The notes: a model not told the origin generated them from the sequence alone. A stretch of 64,000 nt of DNA from Mycobacterium syngnathidarum (GCF_001942625.1 NZ_MLCL01000078.1:62001-126000); one strand, 5' to 3'. Numbered from the stretch's first letter, positions 17,251-28,788 are shown. Program-made: numbers and translations.

Positions 17251-17940
17251 ATGAACGATCTGGTCGACACCACCGAGATGTACCTGCGGACGATCTACGA
17301 CCTCGAAGAAGAGGGCGTGGTGCCGCTGCGTGCCCGCATTGCCGAACGGCTCGACCAGAGCGGTCCGACGGTCAGCCAGACCGTGTCGCGCATGGAGCGC
17401 GACGGCCTGCTGCACGTGGCCGGTGACCGCCACCTGGAGCTGACCGACAAGGGCCGCGCCCTCGCGGTCGCCGTGATGCGCAAGCACCGGCTGGCCGAAC
17501 GGTTGCTCGTCGATGTGATCGGGCTGCCCTGGGAGGATGTCCACGCCGAGGCATGCCGCTGGGAACACGTGATGAGCGAGGACGTGGAGCGGCGCCTGGT
17601 CCAGGTGCTCGACAACCCCACCACCTCACCGTTCGGCAACCCGATTCCGGGCCTGGGCGATCTCGGCGTAGGAGCGACGGGCTACGACGATGTCAGCCTG
17701 GTCCGGCTGACCGAGCTCCCGGTCGGATTGCCGGTGGCGGTGGTGGTGCGTCAGCTCACCGAACACGTCCAGGGCGACACCGAACTCATCGGCCGGCTCA
17801 AGGACGCCGGGGTGGTGCCGAACGCGCGCGTCACCGTCGAGGCCAACGACCACGGCGGCGTGATGATCGTGATCCCGGGGCACGAGCAGGTCGAGCTGCC
17901 CCATCACATGGCGCACGCCGTCCGCGTCGAGAAGGTCTAG
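17251..17940 (+). CDS. ideR: Iron-dependent repressor IdeR
   Basis: A 229-residue DtxR-family repressor that binds Fe2+ and represses siderophore and iron-uptake genes while activating storage genes. The N-terminal winged helix (MYLRTIYDLEEEGVVPLRARIAERLDQSGPTVSQTVSRMERDGLL), metal-site residues in HRLAERLLVDVIGLPWEDVHAEACRWEHVMSE, and a C-terminal SH3-like domain (VEANDHGGVMIVIPG) are all present and full length. It lies downstream of sigB as in M. tuberculosis. I see no iron box in its own promoter. Confidence 0.97.
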   Translation: MNDLVDTTEMYLRTIYDLEEEGVVPLRARIAERLDQSGPTVSQTVSRMERDGLLHVAGDRHLELTDKGRALAVAVMRKHRLAERLLVDVIGLPWEDVHAEACRWEHVMSEDVERRLVQVLDNPTTSPFGNPIPGLGDLGVGATGYDDVSLVRLTELPVGLPVAVVVRQLTEHVQGDTELIGRLKDAGVVPNARVTVEANDHGGVMIVIPGHEQVELPHHMAHAVRVEKV

Positions 17941-17945
17941 CCGGC

Positions 17946-19013
17946 TCAACTGGCCCTACGCCCCCACGGCTTTCGCCGTGGCAACTGCACGCCCAGCTGC
18001 TGCGCCAGCCGGTACCCGGTGCCCGCCAGTTCGCGGATCCGCTCGGGGTGCATCCCCGATTGCAGTGCGGTGTCGAGCATGCCGGCCATCCGGTGCGTCG
18101 GCCGCGCCTGCAGGGCCGCATCAAGCGACACCCCTGCCAGCGGCCCGTCGCCGCGTGCGTACGCCGAAAATGCGAGCAGGACAAGCGCTTCCACGCGCCA
18201 CGGGTCAGGGAGCGTGCGGGCCAGCAGCGCCCACAGGGCTTCGGCTTGCTCGGCACACTCCCCCGCCGCCAGCGCGTAGAGCGTGTCACGCACCCGCGGG
18301 TCGGCCAAACCCTCGGCCAGCCGCGCCAACTCAGGGTGGCCGGGCAGCGTTCCCTCGGCCAACTGCAGGGCCGCCGTCATCGCGGCTTCGATGTCGCTGC
18401 GCACCTCGGCGTCGGGGCGGGGATCCGGGCATCCGGGCCGCTGCGACGCGAGCGCCAACCGCCGCTGCGTCGAGTCGACGGCTACCGGATCCGGCCGGAT
18501 CACCGCCAGCAGTTCGTCACGGCTGGCGTAAAGCCGGCGGCCGTCCAGCACCGCGGCTGCCGCCAGCGGCGACGCACCCGGATCATCCACCCATCCCTGC
18601 TCGCCGCAACTGTCGGCGCAATGCCAGAACCCGCCGGCAGCCACCTTGTCCACGACATGGGCTGCATACAGTTCGATGTCCTCGACTGCAAGCGCCTGGT
18701 CCAGCACCGATGCCAGGTCGCGGTAGCGGTCATCGCACGCCCGGCAATCCCTGCTGTGGTCATCCACCATCACGGCGATCGCCGCGTCCGCGCCGGCGGT
18801 GGCCGCGAGGCCGACCAGATGCGCGACGCGTTCGGTCATGTCGTCGGCCAGATCAGCACGCATGACGCAGCCCAGCTCACCGTGGTTGACGGTGACCAGG
18901 ACGAGGCTGAATTCCGGGACGAACCCGAGTACGGCGGGAAGTGCGGCGATCAGCGCACCGGGACGGTTGAGATGGAAGTCGAACTCTGACGAGGATGGCG
19001 ATGGCGTGGTCAT
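17946..19013 (-). CDS. DUF4192 family protein
   Basis: A 355-residue protein with the DUF4192 pattern: a start of RPGALIAALPAVLGFVPEFSLVLVTV, two CxxC-type Cys in RDCRACDDR, FWHCADSCGEQGW, and a C-terminal TPR-like segment (ALVLLAFSAYARGDGPLAGVSLDAALQA). It matches Rv2712c, convergent to ideR with only 5 bp between the stops. The function is unknown. No membrane segment is seen, so it is probably cytoplasmic. Confidence 0.88.
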   Translation of the reverse strand: MTTPSPSSSEFDFHLNRPGALIAALPAVLGFVPEFSLVLVTVNHGELGCVMRADLADDMTERVAHLVGLAATAGADAAIAVMVDDHSRDCRACDDRYRDLASVLDQALAVEDIELYAAHVVDKVAAGGFWHCADSCGEQGWVDDPGASPLAAAAVLDGRRLYASRDELLAVIRPDPVAVDSTQRRLALASQRPGCPDPRPDAEVRSDIEAAMTAALQLAEGTLPGHPELARLAEGLADPRVRDTLYALAAGECAEQAEALWALLARTLPDPWRVEALVLLAFSAYARGDGPLAGVSLDAALQARPTHRMAGMLDTALQSGMHPERIRELAGTGYRLAQQLGVQLPRRKPWGRRAS

Positions 19014-19163
19014 GGTCTGACCGTGCCAACCGGAGCCGTCAGGAACCGTCGCCCGAACCAGCCCGCCGCCGGTGGTTGGGGATGGATTCTGCGCTGGGGA
19101 TAACCCGGTGGCGCCTGTTCACCGCGTATTCGGCGTCAGCCGCATGTGCCAGGCGGGCAACGA

Positions 19164-19967
19164 TCAGCAGTCGGAGGCGAGGGCCTCGGGCGCCGCGTCG
19201 CCGGGTCCGCCCGCCTCAGCCCGGGCCAGCAGCCGGGCGATGCGGTGATCGAAAACCGGCGAGTAGGACACGTCGTCATCGCATCCGCCTCCGTCGAGGC
19301 CACCGACCAACCCGGTCACCGTGGACCCCGACACCCACGGAGCGCCGCTGAAACCGTCGGTCAGGCCGCCACAAGCCAGGGACGGGAATCCTTGCGACGA
19401 CGTTGCCGTGCCCCGGCAGGCCAGCGCGCCGCCTCCCTCGCCCATCTGGTAGCCCGTCACGGTCACCGGGCTACCCGGCGCGGGCGCCGAACCCAGGGTC
19501 AGCCCACCCTCGGCCTCCGCGAGCAGCCCGGCGCCTTTCCCGCCCGCGACCCGCACGATGGCGTAGTCGGCCCGCGGATCCTGGTCGGCGATCCAGCGCG
19601 GGTCCAGATACACGGCCTCGACGTGCCAGGCATCACCATCGCCTTCGCCGAAGCCGGGAACGAAGGCGGTGTCCACCCCGTCGAGCAGACAGTGCGCAGC
19701 CGTCAGGATGAGGTCGCCGGTTGTGCTGGCCAGGACCGAACCGCTGCAGGTGTGCGTCGTGGTGTCACCGAGGAAAAGTGCCCCCACCCGCGGGTCCGGG
19801 GTCACGGACTCGGCGCCTGCCTGCGACAAGGGGCGGGTGGAGTCCCGTGCGCTGGTCGGCGGGGCCGTGGTGGGGCCGGCTGTCCCGGAGCCAGCCGGGT
19901 CGCCCGGCCCGGTGCAGGCCGCGACCGCGGCCGTCATCAACGCCGCCGCGAGTGTGAGCTTCACCAT
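19164..19967 (-). CDS. Trypsin-like serine protease, predicted lipoprotein
   Basis: A 267-residue secreted protein. A signal peptide ends in the lipobox AVAAC (Cys18), followed by a Thr/Pro/Ser-rich linker and a chymotrypsin-type domain. The triad is readable: His92 in LTAAHC, Asp134 in DYAIVRV and Ser207 in GFSGAPW. Two Cys pairs could form disulfides. The ATG at 19967 is preferred because it gives a compact lipoprotein signal; a longer form adds 22 Arg-rich residues. It occupies the place where M. tuberculosis carries sthA, next to the PAC2 gene. Substrate unknown. Confidence 0.85.
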   Translation of the reverse strand: MVKLTLAAALMTAAVAACTGPGDPAGSGTAGPTTAPPTSARDSTRPLSQAGAESVTPDPRVGALFLGDTTTHTCSGSVLASTTGDLILTAAHCLLDGVDTAFVPGFGEGDGDAWHVEAVYLDPRWIADQDPRADYAIVRVAGGKGAGLLAEAEGGLTLGSAPAPGSPVTVTGYQMGEGGGALACRGTATSSQGFPSLACGGLTDGFSGAPWVSGSTVTGLVGGLDGGGCDDDVSYSPVFDHRIARLLARAEAGGPGDAAPEALASDC

Positions 19968-20153
19968 CCGGGCCACCTGCACCGTCACGATTTTGCCTGA
20001 TCGCGCGGACCATCGTCGGAATGCCGACCGCACCCCGGCGCGTTCGCACGCACAAGCGGGGCGGAACGAACCCGCGGTGCGGGTATGCGAGACACTAGAC
20101 AGAACGGTGGTAGGCCGTCACAGCGTGCTACCGCAGCGAGGAGACGAAGCGAG

Positions 20154-21179
20154 ATGACCGACAGCAGCGATACCCCCGAGCAGCACTACCAGCCCGACCA
20201 GAGCGGCATGTACGAGCTTGAGTTCCCGGCTCCACAGCTGTCGTCTTCGGATGGCCGCGGCCCCGTGCTGATTCACGCCCTGGAGGGGTTCTCCGACGCC
20301 GGTCACGCCATCCGGCTGGCCGCGGAGCATCTGAAGGACACCCTCGACACCGAGCTCGTGGCATCGTTCGCCATCGACGAACTGCTCGACTACCGGTCGC
20401 GGCGGCCGCTCATGACATTCAAAACCGACCATTTCACCAGCTACGACGAACCCGAGCTGAACCTGTACGCGCTGCACGACGGCGTGGGGACACCGTTTCT
20501 GCTGCTGGCCGGCCTCGAGCCGGACCTGCGATGGGAGCGTTTCATCACCGCGGTGCGGTTACTGTCCGAGCAACTCGGGGTCCGACGGGTGATCGGGCTG
20601 GGCACCATTCCGATGGCGGTGCCGCACACCCGCCCGGTGATGTTGACCGCGCACGCCAACGACAAGGAGCTGATCGCCGACCACACCCCGTGGGTCGGCG
20701 AGGTCCAGGTGCCGGCGAGCGTTTCCAACCTCCTCGAGTTCCGCATGGCTCAGCACGGCCACGAGGTGGTCGGTTACACCGTGCACGTCCCGCACTACCT
20801 GGCTCAGACGGCTTATCCGCCGGCCGCCGAGGCACTCTTGGCCGAGGTGGCGCGAACCGGTTCGCTACAACTGCCGTTGGAGAAGCTTTCCGAGGCCGGC
20901 GCCGAGGTGTACAGCAAGATCAACGAGCAGGTAGAAGCCAGCACCGAGGTCGCCCAAGTGGTGACCGGGCTGGAGCGCCAGTACGATGCATTCGTTGCCG
21001 CACAGGAGAATCGGTCCCTGCTGGCGCGTGATGAGGAACTACCCAGCGGTGACGAGCTGGGTGCCGAGTTCGAACGGTTCCTCGCTCAGCAGGCCGGTGA
21101 CAAGCACAAGGACGACAGGTACCGGGACGGACGGGACGGCTTCGGCGACGGATTCCCGAACGGCGACACCCACTCATAG
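20154..21179 (+). CDS. PAC2 family protein
   Basis: A 341-residue protein of the PAC2 (proteasome-assembly chaperone-like) family, as Rv2714. PVLIHALEGFSDAGHAI, FLLLAGLEPDLRWERF, VIGLGTIPMAVPHTRPV and the YTVHVPHYLAQTAYPPAAEALL segment are typical. The C-terminus is a charged coiled-coil-like tail (VYSKINEQVEASTEVAQVVTGLERQYDAFV). GAGGAG lies 9 nt before the ATG at 20154. Structure is known for the family, but the biochemical role in mycobacteria is not. Confidence 0.9.
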   Translation: MTDSSDTPEQHYQPDQSGMYELEFPAPQLSSSDGRGPVLIHALEGFSDAGHAIRLAAEHLKDTLDTELVASFAIDELLDYRSRRPLMTFKTDHFTSYDEPELNLYALHDGVGTPFLLLAGLEPDLRWERFITAVRLLSEQLGVRRVIGLGTIPMAVPHTRPVMLTAHANDKELIADHTPWVGEVQVPASVSNLLEFRMAQHGHEVVGYTVHVPHYLAQTAYPPAAEALLAEVARTGSLQLPLEKLSEAGAEVYSKINEQVEASTEVAQVVTGLERQYDAFVAAQENRSLLARDEELPSGDELGAEFERFLAQQAGDKHKDDRYRDGRDGFGDGFPNGDTHS

Positions 21180-21215
21180 GGGCCCGATGCCGGGCCGAGA
21201 GCGAGGTTGACCAGT

Positions 21216-22238
21216 ATGACCGAGCGCAAATCCCATCTGCGGACCGTTCGCGAGCTCACCCCAGCACTCGAATACCGCACGATCCACGGGTACCGTCGGG
21301 CCTTCCGGGTCGCCGGATCGGGACCGGCGATACTTCTGATCCACGGCATCGGTGACAACTCCACAACCTGGCACACGGTGCAATCGGCCCTGGCACAGCG
21401 GTTCACGGTGATCGCCCCGGACCTGCTCGGCCACGGTAGCTCCGACAAACCGCGCGCGGACTATTCGGTGGCCGCGTACGCCAATGGGATGCGCGACCTG
21501 CTCAGCGTGCTCGACATCGATCGGGTGACGGTCGTCGGGCATTCCCTGGGCGGCGGCGTGGCGATGCAATTCGCCTACCAGTTCCCGCAGTTGGTGGACC
21601 GCCTCATCCTCGTCGGCGCCGGTGGCGTCACCAAGGATGTCAACATCGCCCTGCGGGTCGCGTCCCTGCCGATGGGCAGTGAAGCCCTGGCGCTGCTGCG
21701 CCTGCCCCTGGTGCTGCCGGCGTTGCAGCTGGCCGGCCGTGCCGCCGGCGCGGTGCTTGGCTCGGCCGGTCTCGGACACGACATCCCGGACATGTTGCGT
21801 ATCCTGGCCGATCTGCCCGAGCCGACAGCATCGTCGGCCTTCGCCCGCACGCTGCGCGCCGTGGTGGACTGGCGTGGTCAGGTCGTCACCATGCTGGATC
21901 GCTGTTACTTGACCGAATCCGTTCCCGTGCAATTGATCTGGGGTGACTCCGATTCGGTGATCCCCGTCAGCCACGCCCGGATGGCCCACGCCGCGATGCC
22001 CGGTTCCCAGTTGGACATTTTCTCCGGATCCGGGCATTTTCCGTTCCACGACGATCCTGACCGCTTCGTCGAGGTGGTAGAACGCTTCATCGACACGACC
22101 GACCCCTCGGTCTACGACCAGGATGAACTCCGCAGCCTGCTGCGCAGCGGGCGGACCGGAGCGACGATCAGCGGGCCCTTCGATACTCAGATCGCGGTAC
22201 TCGACGCGATGGGCGCCGACGAGCGCAGCGCCACCTGA
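21216..22238 (+). CDS. Alpha/beta hydrolase
   Basis: A 340-residue alpha/beta-hydrolase resembling Rv2715. The oxyanion motif is HGIGDNS, the nucleophile is Ser in GHSLGGG, the acid lies in WGDSDSVIP and the catalytic His in GHFPFHDDP. GCGAGG precedes the ATG at 21216. It follows the PAC2 gene by 36 bp, so they are probably co-transcribed. The family includes C-C bond hydrolases and haloperoxidase-like enzymes; the substrate here is unknown. Confidence 0.9.
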   Translation: MTERKSHLRTVRELTPALEYRTIHGYRRAFRVAGSGPAILLIHGIGDNSTTWHTVQSALAQRFTVIAPDLLGHGSSDKPRADYSVAAYANGMRDLLSVLDIDRVTVVGHSLGGGVAMQFAYQFPQLVDRLILVGAGGVTKDVNIALRVASLPMGSEALALLRLPLVLPALQLAGRAAGAVLGSAGLGHDIPDMLRILADLPEPTASSAFARTLRAVVDWRGQVVTMLDRCYLTESVPVQLIWGDSDSVIPVSHARMAHAAMPGSQLDIFSGSGHFPFHDDPDRFVEVVERFIDTTDPSVYDQDELRSLLRSGRTGATISGPFDTQIAVLDAMGADERSAT

Positions 22239-22282
22239 CCTTCTCCCGCGGGCGGATCCGCCCGGGGTGCGCGGGGGCGACG

Positions 22283-22288
22283 TAGCAT
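22283..22288 (+). promoter_or_regulatory. Candidate -10 element (leaderless PhzF gene)
   Basis: TAGCAT fits TANNNT and ends 6 nt before the ATG at 22295. No Shine-Dalgarno is visible in the gap, so transcription probably starts at or next to the start codon. Confidence 0.45.
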
Positions 22289-22294
22289 CGGTCT

Positions 22295-22972
22295 ATGGCC
22301 ATCGACGTCACCGTATTGCGCGTGTTCACCGACTCCGAAGGCAAGTACGGCAACCCGCTGGGGGTTGTTGACAACAGCACGGTGGCGCCCGACGACCGGC
22401 AACGGATCGCCACCGAATTGGGTTACAGCGAAACTGTATTCATCGATCTGCCGCAGCCCGGTGGCAACTCGGCCGGCGTTCACATCTTCACCCCGACTGT
22501 CGAGCTGCCGTTCGCCGGACATCCGACGGTCGGTGCGTCGTGGTGGCTGCGCGAGTTGGGGCTGCCGGTCCGTACCCTGCGCGTACCCGCGGGAATCGTT
22601 TCGATCGAGTACGACGACGATCGAACCATTGTGAATGCCCGCTCGGAATGGGCCCCTGAATTCGCCATCTACGACCTGGCCACGGTGGAGGAGGTTCTCG
22701 CCGCCGAACCCGACGATTTCGACAATGCCTACCTGTGGGCCTGGATCGACGAGGCGAACGGCACGTTGCGCTCCCGGTCATTCGCCTCACATCTGGGGAT
22801 TCCCGAAGATGAGGCCACCGGAGCAGCTGCGGTGCGGATGACCGACTATCTCAGCCGGGATCTGACGATTATCCAGGGCAAAGGCTCGGTGATCGAGACC
22901 CGATGGAGTCCGGAGGGCTGGGTTCGCGTGGCCGGCCGTGTGGTCAACGACGGCAGCTCCCGACTGGACTGA
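22295..22972 (+). CDS. PhzF family isomerase/epimerase-like protein
   Basis: A 225-residue protein of the PhzF (diaminopimelate-epimerase-like fold) family, as Rv2716. It starts with [19 protein letters not shown], carries YSETVFID and the [21 protein letters not shown] motif, and ends with the [15 protein letters not shown] and GSVIETRW segments. It is shorter than the usual 260-300 residues, as is normal for the actinobacterial branch. The substrate is unknown. Confidence 0.9.
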   Translation: MAIDVTVLRVFTDSEGKYGNPLGVVDNSTVAPDDRQRIATELGYSETVFIDLPQPGGNSAGVHIFTPTVELPFAGHPTVGASWWLRELGLPVRTLRVPAGIVSIEYDDDRTIVNARSEWAPEFAIYDLATVEEVLAAEPDDFDNAYLWAWIDEANGTLRSRSFASHLGIPEDEATGAAAVRMTDYLSRDLTIIQGKGSVIETRWSPEGWVRVAGRVVNDGSSRLD

Positions 22973-22989
22973 CGCCGGCCTGGCGCGGA

Positions 22990-23445
22990 CTACGCCTCGG
23001 CGCGGTGGGCGCGCAGCGCCTCGATCTCACGCTCGAAATCCTCAGCCGACGTGAACGACCGGTACACCGACGCGAACCTCAGGTAGGCGACCTCGTCCAG
23101 TTCGCGCAGCGGCCCGAGAATCGCCAAGCCGACCTCATGGCTGGGGATCTCCGGCGTACCGAGCCCGCGGACCGCGTCCTCGACCTTCTGCGCCAAGACA
23201 TTGAGCGCGTCGTCATCGACCTGCCTGCCCTGACAGGACCGGCGTACCCCGCGAATGACCTTCTCGCGACTGAACGGCTCGGTTACCCCGCTGCGCTTCA
23301 CCACGGCCAGCACGGCGGTCTCTACAGTGGTGAATCGACGTCCGCACTCGGGGCAGGACCGACGGCGTCGAATGGCCTGCCCTTCATCGGTCTCGCGTGA
23401 ATCGACCACACGCGAATCGGGGTGACGGCAGAACGGACAGTGCAT
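22990..23445 (-). CDS. nrdR: Transcriptional repressor NrdR
   Basis: A 151-residue repressor of ribonucleotide reductase genes. The N-terminal zinc ribbon ([17 protein letters not shown], then CPECGRRF) is followed by the ATP-cone domain ([27 protein letters not shown]), which senses ATP/dATP. GAAGGAG lies 7 nt before the ATG at 23445. It is divergent to nothing and sits just after the LysM gene on the same strand, as in M. tuberculosis (Rv2718c-Rv2719c). Confidence 0.97.
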   Translation of the reverse strand: MHCPFCRHPDSRVVDSRETDEGQAIRRRRSCPECGRRFTTVETAVLAVVKRSGVTEPFSREKVIRGVRRSCQGRQVDDDALNVLAQKVEDAVRGLGTPEIPSHEVGLAILGPLRELDEVAYLRFASVYRSFTSAEDFEREIEALRAHRAEA

Positions 23446-23609
23446 TACCGCTCCTTCGTCATGCCGCCGGACAACTAGTTCGAGCGCTCTTGAGCGTACC
23501 CGCGATGCCCGCGGCAGATTCACCGCCGGGTCCAGTGGTGCGTAGACGCTCATGCCGACGCCGACCAGTGTCGCTGGCAGCCAGGACGATTCAGCGGACA
23601 TCACACTGC

Positions 23610-24104
23610 TCAGCCAACCGGCGCGAGCAGCGTCTGCCCTGCGTCCAGCGCCGCGGATTCGAGCTGGTTGAGATCGCGGATCTGCTCGACGACCCGGGCG
23701 ACCGGGGCGTCGGGGGCGACTCGCCGGGCCACCTGCTGCAGCGTCTCCCCCGACTTCACCTGCACCACCGCGAGTTCGGTCGGAGTCGCGCCGGGCTCGG
23801 TTCCCATCACCCCGCCCAGTTGGGCCACCAAACCCAGCCAGATCGTGATGCCGGCTGCCACCAGTGCCAACAGGACGGTCGTCACAGGGGTGATGGGCCG
23901 GCTGCGGTGAGATGCCCGGGACATCAACACCCCGGTCCCGCGGTAGCGAACCGAACCGCCGGCGGGACGCGTGGGCGAGGGCCGCTGGACCCGGCGCAAC
24001 GGCCTGGGGGCACCAGCGCCGAACTGGGCGCGGGGGCCCTGCGACCGCGGAGTGGCCCGAACAGCGCGGGAACGGCTATCGGCGGGGATATCGATGATCG
24101 CCAT
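23610..24104 (-). CDS. LysM-domain membrane protein, SOS-linked cell-wall protein
   Basis: A 164-residue protein like Rv2719c. A basic, Pro-rich cytoplasmic N-terminus (residues 1-70) is followed by one membrane segment ([20 protein letters not shown]) and an extracytoplasmic LysM motif ([19 protein letters not shown]...[18 protein letters not shown]). LysM binds peptidoglycan. In M. tuberculosis the homologue is DNA-damage induced and linked to cell-wall hydrolysis and division arrest. Here it is divergent from lexA across a region rich in LexA-box-like palindromes, which supports the same control. Confidence 0.88.
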   Translation of the reverse strand: MAIIDIPADSRSRAVRATPRSQGPRAQFGAGAPRPLRRVQRPSPTRPAGGSVRYRGTGVLMSRASHRSRPITPVTTVLLALVAAGITIWLGLVAQLGGVMGTEPGATPTELAVVQVKSGETLQQVARRVAPDAPVARVVEQIRDLNQLESAALDAGQTLLAPVG

Positions 24105-24170
24105 CTGACTGCCTTTCGGTGAGACGTTTCGCTCTTGTGTTCGAACATAGTCGCTCAGGTGTTCGATTGA

Positions 24171-24186
24171 TAGAACATGTGATCGA
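24171..24186. promoter_or_regulatory. Candidate LexA (SOS) box of the LysM gene
   Basis: TAGAACATGTGATCGA matches the mycobacterial SOS box TCGAAC-N4-GTTCGA at 10 of 12 defined positions. It lies 67 bp before the LysM gene start. A perfect 10-bp palindrome TGTTCGAACA at 24138-24147 is a second possible half-site nearer the gene. Confidence 0.45.
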
Positions 24187-24297
24187 ACTGTTGCCAAACG
24201 ATAGAACAGCCCACCGACAAGTTCGGGCCACCAGGCCCGCCCACCCCTCGGCGGCGGCGCGCGCCGCACCCACCTGCAGACACGCCCACAACACGCG

Positions 24298-24313
24298 TCG
24301 AACACATGTTTGA
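24298..24313. promoter_or_regulatory. LexA (SOS) box of lexA
   Basis: TCGAACACATGTTTGA matches TCGAAC-N4-GTTCGA with one mismatch. It overlaps the candidate -35 of the lexA promoter, so LexA binding would block its own transcription. Confidence 0.85.
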
Positions 24314-24338
24314 TTAATGTTCGAACAACGACTACATT
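24310..24338 (+). promoter_or_regulatory. lexA promoter, leaderless
   Basis: A -35 TTGATT (24310-24315) is spaced 17 bp from a -10 TACATT (24333-24338). The ATG follows 7 nt after the -10, so the transcript probably begins at the start codon. No Shine-Dalgarno is present. Confidence 0.7.
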
Positions 24339-24345
24339 CGGCCTC

Positions 24346-25065
24346 ATGAGCGACGACCGCAGCAGGGACGGCAGCACCGACACCCCGGCCGAATCGGACA
24401 GCGCGGGTCCACGCCGGGCCGAGGGGGGCCTCACCGACCGGCAACGGACGATTCTCGACGTCATCCGCACATCGGTGACCAGTCGCGGCTACCCACCCAG
24501 CATCCGCGAGATCGGGGACGCGGTCGGCCTCACCTCGACCTCGTCGGTCGCCCATCAGTTGCGCACCCTGGAACGCAAGGGCTATCTCCGACGCGACCCC
24601 AACCGGCCGCGTGCGGTCGATGTGCGCGGTGCGGACGATCCGGCCGCCGCGGTGGTCTCGACCGACGTGGCCGGTTCCGATGCACTACCCGAGCCGACCT
24701 TCGTTCCGGTGCTCGGGCGCATCGCCGCGGGCGGTCCCATCCTGGCCGAGCAGGCCGTCGAGGATGTCTTCCCCCTGCCCCGCGAACTGGTCGGTGAGGG
24801 CTCGCTGTTCCTGCTCAAGGTCGTCGGAGACTCGATGGTCGATGCGGCCATCTGCGATGGCGACTGGGTGGTGGTGCGCCAGCAGAGCGTGGCCGACAAC
24901 GGCGACATCGTGGCAGCCATGATCGACGGCGAAGCCACCGTCAAGACGTTCAAGCGGACCCGCGGTCAGGTCTGGCTGATGCCGCACAACCCGGCATACG
25001 AGCCGATCCCCGGTAACGACGCAGCGGTGCTCGGCAAGGTCGTCACCGTGATCCGCAAGATCTGA
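24346..25065 (+). CDS. lexA: SOS repressor LexA
   Basis: A 239-residue LexA. The winged HTH is at about residues 30-90 ([13 protein letters not shown]...[30 protein letters not shown]). The self-cleavage bond Ala128-Gly129 (RIAAGGP), the Ser163 nucleophile (GDSMVDA) and the general base Lys200 (ATVKTFKR) are all present. It binds SOS boxes and is inactivated by RecA-promoted autocleavage. The N-terminus is extended by an acidic/Thr-rich leader typical of mycobacteria. It is autoregulated through the box at 24298. Confidence 0.97.
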   Translation: MSDDRSRDGSTDTPAESDSAGPRRAEGGLTDRQRTILDVIRTSVTSRGYPPSIREIGDAVGLTSTSSVAHQLRTLERKGYLRRDPNRPRAVDVRGADDPAAAVVSTDVAGSDALPEPTFVPVLGRIAAGGPILAEQAVEDVFPLPRELVGEGSLFLLKVVGDSMVDAAICDGDWVVVRQQSVADNGDIVAAMIDGEATVKTFKRTRGQVWLMPHNPAYEPIPGNDAAVLGKVVTVIRKI

Positions 25066-25076
25066 CGGACCGAGAG

Positions 25077-25112
25077 CCGGGCCGGCCGCACCGAAAGGCG
25101 GCCGGAGCCCGG
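25077..25112. terminator. Hairpin between convergent lexA and the LGFP gene
   Basis: CGGCCGC and GCGGCCG pair around an 8-nt loop, extended outside by CCGGGC with GCCCGG and a 2-nt bulge. It lies 11 bp after the lexA stop and 23 bp from the convergent stop, so it can serve both genes. Confidence 0.6.
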
Positions 25113-25135
25113 TAGCTCAGCCCGTGGGCACTGGG

Positions 25136-27448
<2,313 letters not shown>

Positions 27449-27551
27449 GCGCTCTCCCCGCTCGTTCGGCAAAGTTTCCTCAGAAATGTCCCGCCCCGAC
27501 AACTTTGCTTCAGCAGGTGACGATAACCAAGGAACGTGGCCGATCATGGCC

Positions 27552-27594
27552 AAAAAAGCCCCAATATCTGGGTCCAAGGACCCAGATTTGGGCT
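27552..27594 (-). terminator. Rho-independent terminator of fadE20
   Basis: On the minus strand, a stem with the perfect 11-bp core ATCTGGGTCC/GGACCCAGAT plus outer GGGC/GCCC pairs is followed directly by TTTTTT (27557-27552). It lies 34 bp beyond the fadE20 stop and before the LGFP gene. A hairpin with a true T-tail is uncommon in mycobacteria. Confidence 0.85.
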
Positions 27595-27627
27595 TCTCGG
27601 GCCGTCACACGGGGTGATCCGGACTCG

Positions 27628-28788
27628 TCAGACGCCCAAACTGCGTCCGATGATCTCCTTCATGATCTCGGTCGTACCGCCGTAAATGGTCTGCACCCGC
27701 GCGTCCAGGTACGCCCGTGCTACCGGGTACTCCCGCATGTAGCCGTAGCCGCCGTGCAGCTGCAGGCAGCGGTCGATGAGCTCGACCTGCTTCTCGGTCG
27801 AATACCACTTGGCCATCGCGGCCTGCTCCACGGTGAGCTTCTCGTCGAGGTGCAACCGGAGGAACTCGTCGACCATCATCCGCACCACGGTGGCCTCGGT
27901 CGCCAGTTCGGCCAGCAGGAACCGGCTGTTCTGGAAGCTGCCGATCGGCTTGCCGAACGCCTTGCGCTCCTTGGTGTACTGCACCGTCTGCTCCAACACC
28001 GCCTCCATCGCAGCCGCGGCCATGATGGCGATCGAGATCCGTTCCTGCGGCAGGTTCTGCATCAGGTAGACGAAGCCCTGGCCTTCCTCGCCGAGCAGGT
28101 TCTCGACCGGCACCTTGACGTCGGTGAACGACAGCTCGGCGGTGTCCTGGGCGTCCAGACCGATCTTGTCGAGGTGCCGGCCCCGCTCGAAGCCCTCCAT
28201 GCCGCGCTCCACCACCAGCAGGGAGAAGCCCAGCGCGCCCTTCTCGGGGTCGGTCTGGGCGACGACGATCACCAGGTCGGAGTTGATGCCGTTGGTGATG
28301 AAGGTCTTCGACCCGTTGAGCACGTAGTGGTCGCCGTCGCGGACGGCACGGGTCTTGATGCCCTGAAGGTCGCTGCCGGTGCCGGGTTCGGTCATTGCGA
28401 TCGCCGTGATCAATTCACCCGTGCAGAACTTGGGCAGCCAGCGTTGCTTCTGCTCCTCGTTGGCCAGCCGCAGCAGATAGGGCGCTACGACGTCGTTGTG
28501 CAGGCTGAAGCCGATGCCGCTGTAGCGGCCGGCCACCGTCTCCTCACAGACGATCGTGTTGTAGCGGAAGTCGTCGTTGCCGCCGCCGCCGTACTCCTCG
28601 GGCACCGCCATCCCGAGAAAGCCCTGCTTACCGGCCTCCAGCCAGACCCCGCGGTCGACGATCTTGTCTTTCTCCCACTGGTCGTGGAACGGCGCGACGT
28701 GCTTGTCCAGGAACGCCCGGTATGACTCGCGGAACAGCTCGTGCTCCGGCTCGAACAACGTGCGGTCGTACTTCACAGCACTGCTCAT
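27628..28788 (-). CDS. fadE20: Acyl-CoA dehydrogenase FadE20
   Basis: A 386-residue acyl-CoA dehydrogenase that oxidises acyl-CoA to enoyl-CoA with FAD and passes electrons to ETF. The full layout is present: AMTEPGTGSDLQGIKT for the flavin-binding middle domain, FITNGINSDLVIVVAQT, and the C-terminal catalytic loop YGGTTEIMKEIIGR with the expected Glu. GGAGGTCAC lies 3 nt before the ATG. Position between the LGFP gene and hflX matches Rv2724c. A palindrome upstream suggests TetR-type control. Confidence 0.93.
   Translation of the reverse strand: MSSAVKYDRTLFEPEHELFRESYRAFLDKHVAPFHDQWEKDKIVDRGVWLEAGKQGFLGMAVPEEYGGGGNDDFRYNTIVCEETVAGRYSGIGFSLHNDVVAPYLLRLANEEQKQRWLPKFCTGELITAIAMTEPGTGSDLQGIKTRAVRDGDHYVLNGSKTFITNGINSDLVIVVAQTDPEKGALGFSLLVVERGMEGFERGRHLDKIGLDAQDTAELSFTDVKVPVENLLGEEGQGFVYLMQNLPQERISIAIMAAAAMEAVLEQTVQYTKERKAFGKPIGSFQNSRFLLAELATEATVVRMMVDEFLRLHLDEKLTVEQAAMAKWYSTEKQVELIDRCLQLHGGYGYMREYPVARAYLDARVQTIYGGTTEIMKEIIGRSLGV

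Noticed and set aside
24138..24147. TGTTCGAACA as a stand-alone LexA box
   Set aside because: The half-sites abut with no 4-bp spacer, so it does not fit the mycobacterial SOS box; kept only as a note.
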